Below are positions 7,064-13,846 of a stretch of DNA of 49,297 nt, piece after piece (position 1 is the first letter of the stretch; each line of letters begins with the position of its first letter). Origin of the DNA: Acidovorax sp. (GTDB lineage Bacteria > Pseudomonadota > Gammaproteobacteria > Burkholderiales > Burkholderiaceae_C); contig JAUXZO010000085.1 in NCBI GenBank assembly GCA_030692685.1, forward strand, positions 1 through 49,297, read 5' to 3'. A program made the position numbers and the translations under genes. The notes below the pieces were generated by a model. The model saw only the letters and a program-made list of their open reading frames with translations, did not search any database and was not told the DNA's origin.

Positions 7064-7428
7064 GCTGCAGGCGCCTTTGCGGATTTGAGCCAGCCTCCGC
7101 CCTGCTTGCCGATGCCGTCCAGTAGCTCCATCGACGTGGCCCAAAGGGCCGTCGAGATGAGCGGCTGCGGCCGCATGTCATGGCAGACCCTCAAGAGGAT
7201 CTTGGTGACATGCTGGCGTTCCAGCAGGGTGCGGATGCACGCGACACGCTCTGCGCCCCGGCTGGCGTTAGCCTGGGCCATGAGAACGAGCATTTCAGTG
7301 CAGTGGCCTGTGATCTGTTCGCCGATGCCGCGCTTGTAGCCGCGTGGCATGTTCTTCTGAACGTCGAATGCCAGCGAAACCAGGCGAGTGCCGGTTTTGT
7401 AGATCTTGAGGTCGGTGTGGAGGGCCAT
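7060..7428 (-). CDS. avd: Avd, DGR accessory variability determinant
   Basis: A 122-residue, basic, mostly helical protein with MALHTDLKIYKTGTRLVSLA and HVTKILLRVCHDMR, the pattern of the four-helix-bundle Avd family related to 23S rRNA intervening-sequence proteins. In known DGRs Avd forms a pentamer that binds the reverse transcriptase and the template RNA and is needed for cDNA priming. It lies directly upstream of TR and RT, and its stop overlaps the RT start (ATGA at 7060-7063), so the two are probably translationally coupled. No strong Shine-Dalgarno sequence precedes ATG 7428. Confidence 0.88.
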   Translation of the reverse strand: MALHTDLKIYKTGTRLVSLAFDVQKNMPRGYKRGIGEQITGHCTEMLVLMAQANASRGAERVACIRTLLERQHVTKILLRVCHDMRPQPLISTALWATSMELLDGIGKQGGGWLKSAKAPAA

Positions 7429-7447
7429 GGCTCGAAGGATTAAAGAG

Positions 7448-7969
7448 TTAAAGAACTAATCTGCGGACGGCTCGGCAACGGCCCTCGGCAACCTCGTAGC
7501 TGGTGTCCTGGTCGCCGTCGGAGAAGTACTGACTCCAGGCGCTGCGGCCCGAGTACTGCGTGCTGGTCCAGTGCCAGGCGTCGGCGTCGAGGTGGCTTTG
7601 CACGTTGGCATAGAGCAGCGCGCTCTCGAAGCGGGTGGGCATGTGCGCGCCGTCGCCCAGGGACTCGGCCCACTTGACGCCATCAGCCCATGACAGCTTG
7701 GAGTCTGGTTTTGCGTCGAGCAGGAAGAGATGGGCGTCGGGCTGGCCGTCTTCGCCTGGCGTGACGCCGACATAGATCCCGCCGGCCGCGGCCGAGTGCT
7801 CGCCGATCTTGAAGGGCGCGGTGGCGGCGGCCTGGCTGACGGCCGAGGCGCTCGCTGCAGTTGCTGGGTCGTCCTCGCTGGAGGCGCTGAACATGGCGGC
7901 GAGAAGCGCCGTTGCCATAGCGGGTTGACGGCCTGCGTGGATGTGAACGTTCTTTATGTGAATGTGCAT
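7448..7969 (-). CDS. DGR target protein 1, C-type-lectin-like, ends in VR1
   Basis: A 173-residue protein. The N-terminus is short and histidine-rich (MHIHIKNVHIHAG), then an alanine-rich linker. From about residue 60 it has the DGR-target lectin-like layout: GGIYVGV, HLFLLDAK, LSWADGVKWAESLG, PTRFESALLYANVQ, WHWTSTQYSG and the ending EGRCRAVRRLVL. VR1 covers residues about 137-171. Varied residues are surface-loop positions that in the template are Asn. No signal peptide or known tail-fibre domain is visible, so how it reaches a surface is unclear. It lies 19 nt upstream of avd. Confidence 0.88.
   Translation of the reverse strand: MHIHIKNVHIHAGRQPAMATALLAAMFSASSEDDPATAASASAVSQAAATAPFKIGEHSAAAGGIYVGVTPGEDGQPDAHLFLLDAKPDSKLSWADGVKWAESLGDGAHMPTRFESALLYANVQSHLDADAWHWTSTQYSGRSAWSQYFSDGDQDTSYEVAEGRCRAVRRLVL
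7458..7561 (-). repeat. DGR variable repeat 1 (VR1)
   Basis: Aligned without gaps to TR over 104 bp, there are 15 differences by my count; 14 are at template adenines (T on the plus strand), with C, G and A all found as replacements on the plus strand. The single other difference is at the IMH boundary and is shared with VR2. Confidence 0.93.
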
Positions 7970-7998
7970 GGTTGGCTCTGGTTAGAAAAGGATTGAAG

Positions 7999-8020
7999 GA
8001 TTCAAGTGGAAAGTTGAATC
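7999..8020. other. Inverted repeat just downstream of VR2
   Basis: GATTCAA (7999-8005) and TTGAATC (8014-8020) form a perfect 7-bp stem with an 8-nt loop, starting 2 nt after the VR2 repeat on the coding strand. Hairpins or cruciforms a few bases downstream of VR stimulate retrohoming in the Bordetella phage DGR; function here is inferred from position. Confidence 0.5.
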
Positions 8021-8619
8021 AAGCGGACGGCTCGGCAACGGCCCTCGGCAACCTTGCTGGTGGTGTAGTGGGAGCCGTAGGAGAAGGTCTGAAGCCAGGC
8101 GCGGCTGCCCGAGTACTGCGTGCTGGACCAGTACCACTCTTCCTCGAAGCACTCCGCACCGCCTTCCTGGAACGCGGTCACGGTGGTCTGTGCTGGCAGC
8201 GTGTCGGTGTACGGGTAGCCGGCCGGGATGCTGCTGGGGTTGTCGCCATCGCGGAAGCTGCCCGAGTTCTCTTCGGTGGTCGGCTTGAGGTGGCGGTAAG
8301 CGAGTTCGAGCACGTCACGCGCTGGCACGCTCCAGCCCTTCACGCCGCCGATCTCCAGTGCGAGCACCTTGTTCGCCAGTTCGCTGCCGGCGACGGCCAT
8401 GGCCTTTGTGTTGGCCTCGCTGTCGAAGCAACTGGCGGCGTTGGGCACGGACTCGAAGCGGTCGAGCCAGGCGCCTTGCACCTCGCCCAGTGCCTTGGGT
8501 GCCCAGCAGACGGCGAAGACGGCCTCTGCGATGCGAATCTTGCCGCCGTAGAAGCCGCCCTCGAAGGGCGCTCCGATGGTGTCAGGGACGACGACGGTGG
8601 GGGTGAGTGCTGCGTTCAT
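8002..8619 (-). CDS. DGR target protein 2, lectin-like/DUF1566-like, ends in VR2
   Basis: A 205-residue protein beginning MNAALTPTVVVPDTIG; AAGGAG 5 nt before ATG 8619 fixes the start, although the frame is open further upstream. The middle has WLDRFESVPNAASCFD, KGWSVPARDVLELAYRHLKP and a WYWSSTQYSG block, and the end is EGRCRAVRLIQLST. VR2 covers residues about 167-199. Only the C-terminal third resembles target 1, so the two are different scaffolds sharing one variable module. No signal peptide. First target of the cassette in transcription order. Confidence 0.88.
   Translation of the reverse strand: MNAALTPTVVVPDTIGAPFEGGFYGGKIRIAEAVFAVCWAPKALGEVQGAWLDRFESVPNAASCFDSEANTKAMAVAGSELANKVLALEIGGVKGWSVPARDVLELAYRHLKPTTEENSGSFRDGDNPSSIPAGYPYTDTLPAQTTVTAFQEGGAECFEEEWYWSSTQYSGSRAWLQTFSYGSHYTTSKVAEGRCRAVRLIQLST
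8023..8121 (-). repeat. DGR variable repeat 2 (VR2)
   Basis: A 99-bp gap-free match to TR. By my count 17 positions differ, 15 at template adenines. The two others are the shared IMH-boundary base and one G-to-C on the coding strand near 8063 that changes a Gln codon to His. VR2 and VR1 differ from each other at most variable sites, so they were mutated independently. Confidence 0.92.
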
Positions 8620-8662
8620 AAAAACTCCTTGGTTGCGGTTGGTGAAGGGGAAAGGGGTGCTA

Positions 8663-8845
8663 TCACCTGGCGGTGAAGTTGGGATCGGGATTGGCGCCTG
8701 CGTCGGCGGCCTGCACAAGTGCGCGCCAGTCGTGGAAGCCTCGCTCCTTGGCGAGGTCATCAAGGCACTGGGTGTGTGTGCGGCCAGTGGTCTTGCGCAG
8801 CTTTTTGGCCTCGCGCTTGAGGCGCTCGATGTCCATCGTTGCCAT
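8663..8845 (-). CDS. Small basic helical phage protein
   Basis: A 60-residue protein, MATMDIERLKREAKKLRK at the start, then THTQCLDDLAKERGFHDW. The basic helix followed by a turn and ...LDDLAKERGFHDW resembles short phage/plasmid domains of unknown function. Start at ATG 8845 chosen because it overlaps the ParB-like gene stop as TGATG; longer upstream reading has no ribosome site. Lies between the ParB-like gene and target 2. Confidence 0.6.
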   Translation of the reverse strand: MATMDIERLKREAKKLRKTTGRTHTQCLDDLAKERGFHDWRALVQAADAGANPDPNFTAR

Positions 8846-11214
8846 CAAGCCTCCACCTGGGTCAGCTGCTCTTCGCGGAACATCGACACGCCGCCCGTGC
8901 GGCCTTTGAAGGTGACGTCCCAAAAGCCGCCACCCTCCTCTCGGCGGGTGATCGTGCCGGTCTTGCCAGCGAAGCGGTGCTGGGTCAGGCCGAGGCAGCT
9001 TTCGTCTTCGGTGACAGTGACCTTTTGACCAAGTTCAAAAGCAGTAACGGGTGTGCCGTCCGGGTTGCCATCAGGAATCACCTCCAGATCCTTGGCCTCA
9101 AAGCCGCAGGGGTTGGTGCCGTTGATGCTCACCAAAAAGAGATGCCGTTCACCGTCGCGCCCGGTGCTGTAGACCTTGCCGGTCATGCCGCGGTATTTGC
9201 GGCTCTCGGCCGTCTTTTTGATCTTGACCATCTGACCGACTTTGATTCCCTGATCAACTTGCTGCCCTCCTATAGGCGCCAGCGGGTCGGTGGGCGTCGT
9301 CGGGAAGGGCCAGGCCGCAGCGTTGGCATTGCGTAAATGCGCAGGCGCCGCCTTGCCCGCATCGGCAAGTGCCGATGCTTCAATGCCCTGCATCGCTTCA
9401 GCGATGCCTAATTGGGCTTCCTCCCCGGACAGCTTTGCCTTTTTGAGTTTGGGCTTGGCCCCGTCCGAAGGCGTAGCGGCAGCGGGGGGCGTACCACCAG
9501 GCTGCGCCAGCGGGGAGTTGGGTGGAGGCGATTTTTGAGCCTTTTTGTGCGCCTCGGTCAGTTCGCGGATCTGGTCCGAAATACCGGCCTTGACCGCCTT
9601 GTCTGAGGCCTTGCGCACCGCCTGAAGGCTGGTGTGCGTCGTGCCGGCGAGTGCTTCGAACAGACTGGCGGGCGTGCTGCTGGGGGTGTCGCGGTCATCG
9701 AGCATGAGGTACAGCGCCGTGGCCCGGTACACCGTGGCGTCGTCGCAGGCCTGCAGCCGCAGCCTGGCCGCGTCTTCATCCGTGGTGCTATAGCTCTCTG
9801 GATCCAGCTGCACCTGCAGCACCGTGGCCGTGTCCTCGTGGTCGAGGTCATAGAGCCGGTCGGTCAGCCAGGCGCGCAGGAGTGTGGGCGACACGAGCGC
9901 CGCGGCCTTGTCGTCGGGGGTGCTGCGGATCGCCGCCTGCAGTGCCGTGAACATGGCCTGCCGGGCGCCGCGGTTGCAGGCATGCTCCATGCCGGACTTC
10001 AGCCGGGCCACTGTGGCGTCCAGTTCGGCCTGCTTGTCCTGCTTGGCGATCGCGGCGCTGGTGGTTTTGATCAGGCCCTTGGCGATCAGCACCGACTCGG
10101 CTTCCTCAGTGGGTACGGCCTCGATCAGTTCCTTTGTCCATGGGTTCTCGATCAGGACGGGCGCTGGCGCGTCTTTGCCGAGCAGCTTGCCCAGCTGGGC
10201 CGGGTGGTCGCCTTCCACGTCGTGGCGGGCCTGCGTCAGGCTGCTGTAGCCCTTGAGGGCGCCGCTGTTGGCGTTGCAGATCTTCTTGGCCTCGGCGCCG
10301 TCGATGACGCGCATGCCCTTGGCTTCGGCCCGCGCCATCAGGGCGGCACGGTGGGCGGTGGTCTTGCTGTTGAAGCAGGGCGGGTCGGTGCAGATGTCCT
10401 TGCCCTCGATGTCGCTGAAGATGTCGGGGTTGGCACCGGTGCGCTTGGGGCAGTCCTTGCAGCTGCCGGCGGCCTCGACCAGCTTCGCGTCGGTGATCTT
10501 GAAAACGGCCTTGTCGAGGTGCAGCAGTACGTTCTGGTGCAGCCACCGCTTCAGTTCGCTGACGCTCGGGCAATCGCCGCCGCCACCAGGCTTGGGCGTC
10601 GTGGCGTATTCCAGCGCCTTCAGCTGCAGCTTGTTGTCGGGGATGCGGGCGATCGGCAGCGCGTGGCTTGGATCGATCTTCTTGGTGCGCAGGGCTTCCT
10701 TGCCCTCGGTGCACAGGTCGAGCAGTTTGGTTTTGCTGTACACGTACTCGCGGCTGCGGCCGATCTTGGCGGCGACCTCATCCACCGTCAGGCCGGCTGC
10801 CATGCGGATGGCGTAGGCTTCGCCCTCCTGCAGCGCCGTCAGGTTGACACGGTGCAGGTTCTCCAGCATCTGCGTGTCGAGCGCTTCGCTGTCGGTCAGG
10901 TCGCGGATGATGACCGGCACGGATGCAAGGCCGCACATGATGGCACCGCGCCACCGGCGCTCACCGGCCACAATTTCATGGGTGGGAGCGGGCTTGCCGC
11001 GGGGTGTGTCGCGCCGGGTGTCCTCAAGCCGATCGCCAGGCAGGATCCGGACGATCAGCGGCTGCTGGACGTCGTTGGCCTGAATGCTGTCGGCAAGCTC
11101 CTGCAACTCGCCCGGGTCGAATTCCTTGCGGTTGGTCAGGCTGGGCACCAGCACCGCCGTGGCGAGGCGGGCGTACTGATCGGTGGGCTGCTGGATAGCG
11201 GGCGTCTTGCTCAT
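8845..11214 (-). CDS. Large ParB-like nuclease/partition-domain protein (789 aa)
   Basis: The N-terminus is a ParB/Sulfiredoxin-type domain: NRKEFDPGELQELADSI, QPLIVRI and GERR at 84-87 in VAGERRWRGAI, the CTP-binding motif region. An HTH follows (GLTVDEVAAKIGRSREYV, 141-158). A Cys cluster (C252, C255, C275, C280) may bind zinc. Residues after about 680 hold two SH3/KOW-like repeats starting GQMVKIKKTA and GQKVTVTEDE. ParB proteins are normally near 300 residues, so this is a much extended phage version. Start ATG 11214 overlaps the kinase stop as ATGA. A role in DNA binding during replication or in partition is inferred; no ParA is seen. Confidence 0.85.
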   Translation of the reverse strand: MSKTPAIQQPTDQYARLATAVLVPSLTNRKEFDPGELQELADSIQANDVQQPLIVRILPGDRLEDTRRDTPRGKPAPTHEIVAGERRWRGAIMCGLASVPVIIRDLTDSEALDTQMLENLHRVNLTALQEGEAYAIRMAAGLTVDEVAAKIGRSREYVYSKTKLLDLCTEGKEALRTKKIDPSHALPIARIPDNKLQLKALEYATTPKPGGGGDCPSVSELKRWLHQNVLLHLDKAVFKITDAKLVEAAGSCKDCPKRTGANPDIFSDIEGKDICTDPPCFNSKTTAHRAALMARAEAKGMRVIDGAEAKKICNANSGALKGYSSLTQARHDVEGDHPAQLGKLLGKDAPAPVLIENPWTKELIEAVPTEEAESVLIAKGLIKTTSAAIAKQDKQAELDATVARLKSGMEHACNRGARQAMFTALQAAIRSTPDDKAAALVSPTLLRAWLTDRLYDLDHEDTATVLQVQLDPESYSTTDEDAARLRLQACDDATVYRATALYLMLDDRDTPSSTPASLFEALAGTTHTSLQAVRKASDKAVKAGISDQIRELTEAHKKAQKSPPPNSPLAQPGGTPPAAATPSDGAKPKLKKAKLSGEEAQLGIAEAMQGIEASALADAGKAAPAHLRNANAAAWPFPTTPTDPLAPIGGQQVDQGIKVGQMVKIKKTAESRKYRGMTGKVYSTGRDGERHLFLVSINGTNPCGFEAKDLEVIPDGNPDGTPVTAFELGQKVTVTEDESCLGLTQHRFAGKTGTITRREEGGGFWDVTFKGRTGGVSMFREEQLTQVEA

Positions 11215-11954
11215 GATGTGGCTCCGGTGTGGGTGGGTGTGGCTTGGTGCCACTCTTGGCCGGCCTGATCCACGTGGGCGATGCCCATGCGCACCAGGTC
11301 GCCCGCTTTGATGCCGGTGTCGTGCATTAGCCAGGCGCCGATGGTCAGTACCTGCAGGTGTGGGATGTCGCCGCTGTTGTCGATCGTGTGTTCGGGCTTG
11401 AAGACGTCGCCAGTGGTCTCGGCCTCGTGGCCGTCCCACACGACACCCGGGCGGGTGATCTGCCAGATCTGGCCGCCGAAGCCTTGCCTGACCATCTCGA
11501 CCTGGTTGTGGAAGCGGCAGTCAGGGATGACGAAGCGCGTGTGCAGCCGTTCCCTCATGTAGTAGCTGATGCGGGCGCTGGCCTTGCTGACCCAGTACTG
11601 CTCGGACTGGCAGCGGCGGTACTCATTGGCCCACCAGCGCAGGATGGTGCGTGGGCTGCGTGGCTCATTCGGGTTGACCGGGTTGCCGCTTTTCTGGTGC
11701 AGCACGATGATCCGGCCCGCGAAGGCGTCTGAGTTGCAGCGAGACAGGGCCAGCGCCGGTGTCGGCGTTTCCTTCAGGTCGCGGTGCTGCAGGCTGGGGA
11801 TCGTGACGCCGAAGGCCTCGGCCACCTCGGCATACAGGGCGTCGGCGAAGGCCACCTTCACGAAGCCGCAATGGCTGACAAGGATGTCAGCAGCGGTGTC
11901 TTTGCCAGCCGAAGGGAGGCCGGTGAGGCCGTACAGGAGAAACGGTTTTGTCAT
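11211..11954 (-). CDS. Deoxynucleoside monophosphate kinase-like P-loop protein
   Basis: A 247-residue P-loop protein with Walker A at 12-20 (GLPSAGKDT), the GxxxxGKDT form typical of phage dNMP kinases (T4 gp1-like), which phosphorylate dNMPs to feed phage DNA synthesis. Further landmarks are FADALYAEVAEAFGV and RFVIPDCRFHNQVE, the latter resembling the family's nucleobase-side strand. Located in the leftward early operon between a second small P-loop protein and the ParB-like gene. Substrate specificity cannot be read from sequence. Confidence 0.8.
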   Translation of the reverse strand: MTKPFLLYGLTGLPSAGKDTAADILVSHCGFVKVAFADALYAEVAEAFGVTIPSLQHRDLKETPTPALALSRCNSDAFAGRIIVLHQKSGNPVNPNEPRSPRTILRWWANEYRRCQSEQYWVSKASARISYYMRERLHTRFVIPDCRFHNQVEMVRQGFGGQIWQITRPGVVWDGHEAETTGDVFKPEHTIDNSGDIPHLQVLTIGAWLMHDTGIKAGDLVRMGIAHVDQAGQEWHQATPTHTGATS

Positions 11955-11966
11955 GGCTGCCCTTGC

Positions 11967-12227
11967 TTAGAACGGGTAGCCAGGCTTGCCTTCAAGCAGC
12001 TTCATCGCCTGGGCGAAGGTCAGTTGCCTTCGCACCTCCGGGCCTGGCCTTTGTTGCGTCAGGATCAGTGCGCCCGCCTTGGGCAGGTCGTGAGTCAGAT
12101 CGTCGGCTTCAACAACGGCGCGCAGGCCGAAGTGGCGGGCAAGGCGATCGCCATGCAAAGTTTTGCCGCAGCCTTGAGGGCCGTGGACGATGACAGAGGG
12201 GTGAACGCTGGTGATTTGAGCAGGCAT
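11967..12227 (-). CDS. Short P-loop NTPase
   Basis: An 86-residue protein with a full Walker A (GPQGCGKT, residues 16-23) and VVEADDLTHDLPKAGALILT as a likely Walker B-side strand. It is far shorter than standard kinases or ATPases and ends soon after (PEVRRQLTFAQAMKLL). Small stand-alone P-loop proteins of this type are common in phage early regions, function unknown. Adjacent to the dNMP kinase-like gene. Confidence 0.7.
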   Translation of the reverse strand: MPAQITSVHPSVIVHGPQGCGKTLHGDRLARHFGLRAVVEADDLTHDLPKAGALILTQQRPGPEVRRQLTFAQAMKLLEGKPGYPF

Positions 12228-12230
12228 GGT

Positions 12231-12650
12231 TTAAGCGGCTTGCGCCTCGTGAGGGTGGATGGAAAGGGGGTGATGGACGGAGACGCGGAGGTCGGTCTCT
12301 GGGGCGAGAACGGTCACCGTGGTGCCCTTTTTGAGGGACTTGGCCAAGGCCTCGGCAGCGGGCCGGGTGGCATCGGTGAAGGGGCGCTCGACGTAGCAGT
12401 AGCGTGGGCCGCCGGGCAGAATGGACTTCAGTTCCATGCAGACCACCGGCACCACATGGAGGCCGTCGCGGGGTGGTTTGCTGCGCACGTCTGCGTTGCG
12501 GGTGAGCGTGCCTGTGAACTCGAACTGCAGGCCCGTGGGCTTGGGCGCTTCAGGACGTGGCGTGAACGACGGTTCGAGGCCGAAGAGATCCAGCTCCATG
12601 TCCTGCAGGGCTTGCTGGGCGGGGGTGGGTGTGGAGCCGGCGGTTTCCAT
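12231..12650 (-). CDS. Hypothetical phage protein, possible OB-fold
   Basis: A 139-residue protein. A proline-rich, acidic N-terminal 35 residues precede a beta-rich part: LQFEFTGTLTRNADVRS, LHVVPVVCMELKSIL, RYCYVERPFTDA and KKGTTVTVLAPETDLRVSV. The spacing of strands resembles an OB-fold such as phage single-strand binding proteins, and the place next to nucleotide enzymes fits, but no diagnostic motif is present. It ends 4 nt before the small P-loop gene. Confidence 0.6.
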   Translation of the reverse strand: METAGSTPTPAQQALQDMELDLFGLEPSFTPRPEAPKPTGLQFEFTGTLTRNADVRSKPPRDGLHVVPVVCMELKSILPGGPRYCYVERPFTDATRPAAEALAKSLKKGTTVTVLAPETDLRVSVHHPLSIHPHEAQAA

Positions 12651-12651
12651 G

Positions 12652-13239
12652 TCAGGCCTCGGCGTGTGTATTCGTGTGCACTCCGGATTCGCTTGCGGCT
12701 TGCGCCACCTGGCGCTCCATCAGCTTGGCTTCGCGGCTGGTGAGCCAGAGCACATGCCAGCGGCTGGGCTTCTGGTGCGGGTTGGCCTCACGAATTCCGG
12801 TTTCGAACTCGCGGTCTCCGGCGCGGGAGCCGTCTTTGCGCACGCGATCGGCGGTGGCCTTGAACTCCTCTTCGCGGTCAACGACCTTGAAGCGCCGGCC
12901 GTCGTTGATGTGGATGGCGTCCTTACAACCGCTGGTCTGGTGCAGGTTGACCTTGCGGGGCACGGTGTGCGGCACGCGCTTGCGGATGGTGGCCAAGTCC
13001 CGGTCCATCGTTGTGCGGCAGACGGTGCGGTAGGTCTCAGAGTCGGAGACTTCCCGCATCGACATGTAGCCCACCACACCCAGTGCGACGGCAATGAATG
13101 CCGCGATGGTGATGAGTAGCAGCACGGTGGCGCTGAGCCCGGTCTTGGCCGTCAGGTCGTCAAGCAGGCCGGCGCTGCTGCTGATGGCGGCGATGGCGAT
13201 GCCAGCGGCGATGTTGCCCAGGCGGTCGAGTGTGGTCAT
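12652..13239 (-). CDS. Membrane-anchored hypothetical protein
   Basis: A 195-residue protein with a moderately hydrophobic N-terminus (IAAGIAIAAISSSAGLL) and one clear membrane segment near residues 38-60 (ATVLLLITIAAFIAVALGVV). The rest is hydrophilic and basic and should face the cytoplasm: TMDRDLATIRKRVPHTVPRK, then charged helices. No family recognised. The start overlaps the neighbouring stop as ATGA (13236-13239). Role unknown; a phage-encoded inner-membrane protein expressed early. Confidence 0.65.
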   Translation of the reverse strand: MTTLDRLGNIAAGIAIAAISSSAGLLDDLTAKTGLSATVLLLITIAAFIAVALGVVGYMSMREVSDSETYRTVCRTTMDRDLATIRKRVPHTVPRKVNLHQTSGCKDAIHINDGRRFKVVDREEEFKATADRVRKDGSRAGDREFETGIREANPHQKPSRWHVLWLTSREAKLMERQVAQAASESGVHTNTHAEA

Positions 13240-13466
13240 TTGCGGCTCCTTTTGAGTGCGCGCTTTTCGGCGCGCTCGGTGATCACCCGCTGTTTGACGG
13301 CGAGTTCATAGAGGTGGGCGAAGTCGAGGGTTTCGCGGCTACGGAGGCCCTTGGCGCGGAGCGTGAGGATGCTGCCGCTGATCGTCGCGATGACGGGGCG
13401 CACACCCTTGTCGCGCACGTAGGCGCTGGTTTCCCGGGTTACGGGCTTGAGGCTGGAGGTGGTCAT
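13236..13466 (-). CDS. Small conserved-looking phage protein (76 aa)
   Basis: A 76-residue basic protein with a beta-rich core (RPVIATISGSILTLRAKG) and a helical end (TLDFAHLYELAVKQRVITE) finishing in AEKRALKRSRK. I have a vague match to short unnamed proteins of Burkholderiales prophages but no function. Starts and ends in ATGA overlaps with its neighbours, good evidence that it is translated. Confidence 0.65.
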   Translation of the reverse strand: MTTSSLKPVTRETSAYVRDKGVRPVIATISGSILTLRAKGLRSRETLDFAHLYELAVKQRVITERAEKRALKRSRK

Positions 13467-13846
13467 TCGGGCACCTTGACCAGATCGCCGAAGTCATCGA
13501 TCACGTACGCGCCGCCTGAGGCTGAGAAGACCGGGCCGTCCGGTCCAGTACGGCTAACGTTCAGCCGCCAATGTGCTTGGTCCCAGAAGCGATCCCATCG
13601 GGGTGGCATCGTCCAGTACTTGGTGAATGTGTCTGAGTTGTCGCCGTCTCCAATGCTCAGGATGGTGCTGTCGTAACACCCGCTTTCGAAGGTCACCCTC
13701 CGGTCTTGCGGCAGTGGTTGCAGCACGATGGCGCCGGCCGGCACCACGTCGAGGCCGTGTGTTTCTTTCAGCATCGCGGCCTGCAGCTGGTGCCAAAGCT
13801 TGGCAACTACCGGCGACATGGGTGCGAGGGTCAGCGAGGCGCTCAT
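13463..13846 (-). CDS. Hypothetical phage protein (127 aa)
   Basis: A 127-residue protein with VVPAGAIVLQPLPQDRRVTF, a cysteine (SGCYDSTILSIGDGD) and a tryptophan-rich stretch (WTMPPRWDRFWDQAHW). No family recognised. ATGA overlap with the next gene at 13463-13466. Its start lies only 48 nt from the start of a divergently oriented plus-strand gene (13894), so it may be read both from the long operon and from a local promoter. Confidence 0.6.
   Translation of the reverse strand: MSASLTLAPMSPVVAKLWHQLQAAMLKETHGLDVVPAGAIVLQPLPQDRRVTFESGCYDSTILSIGDGDNSDTFTKYWTMPPRWDRFWDQAHWRLNVSRTGPDGPVFSASGGAYVIDDFGDLVKVPE

Larger units (their letters stand above)
5621..8619 (-). mobile_element. Diversity-generating retroelement (DGR) cassette with two targets
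   Basis: In transcription order: target gene 2 with VR2, target gene 1 with VR1, avd, template repeat, reverse transcriptase. All parts lie on the minus strand inside the leftward early operon. Differences between TR and VRs fall almost only at template adenines, showing that the cassette has been active. No transposition genes are present; the cassette diversifies its targets rather than moving. Confidence 0.93.

Noticed and set aside
9634..11268. 544-codon plus-strand frame opposite the ParB-like gene
   Set aside because: Shadow of a GC-rich coding strand; no domain, while the minus strand has clear ParB motifs.
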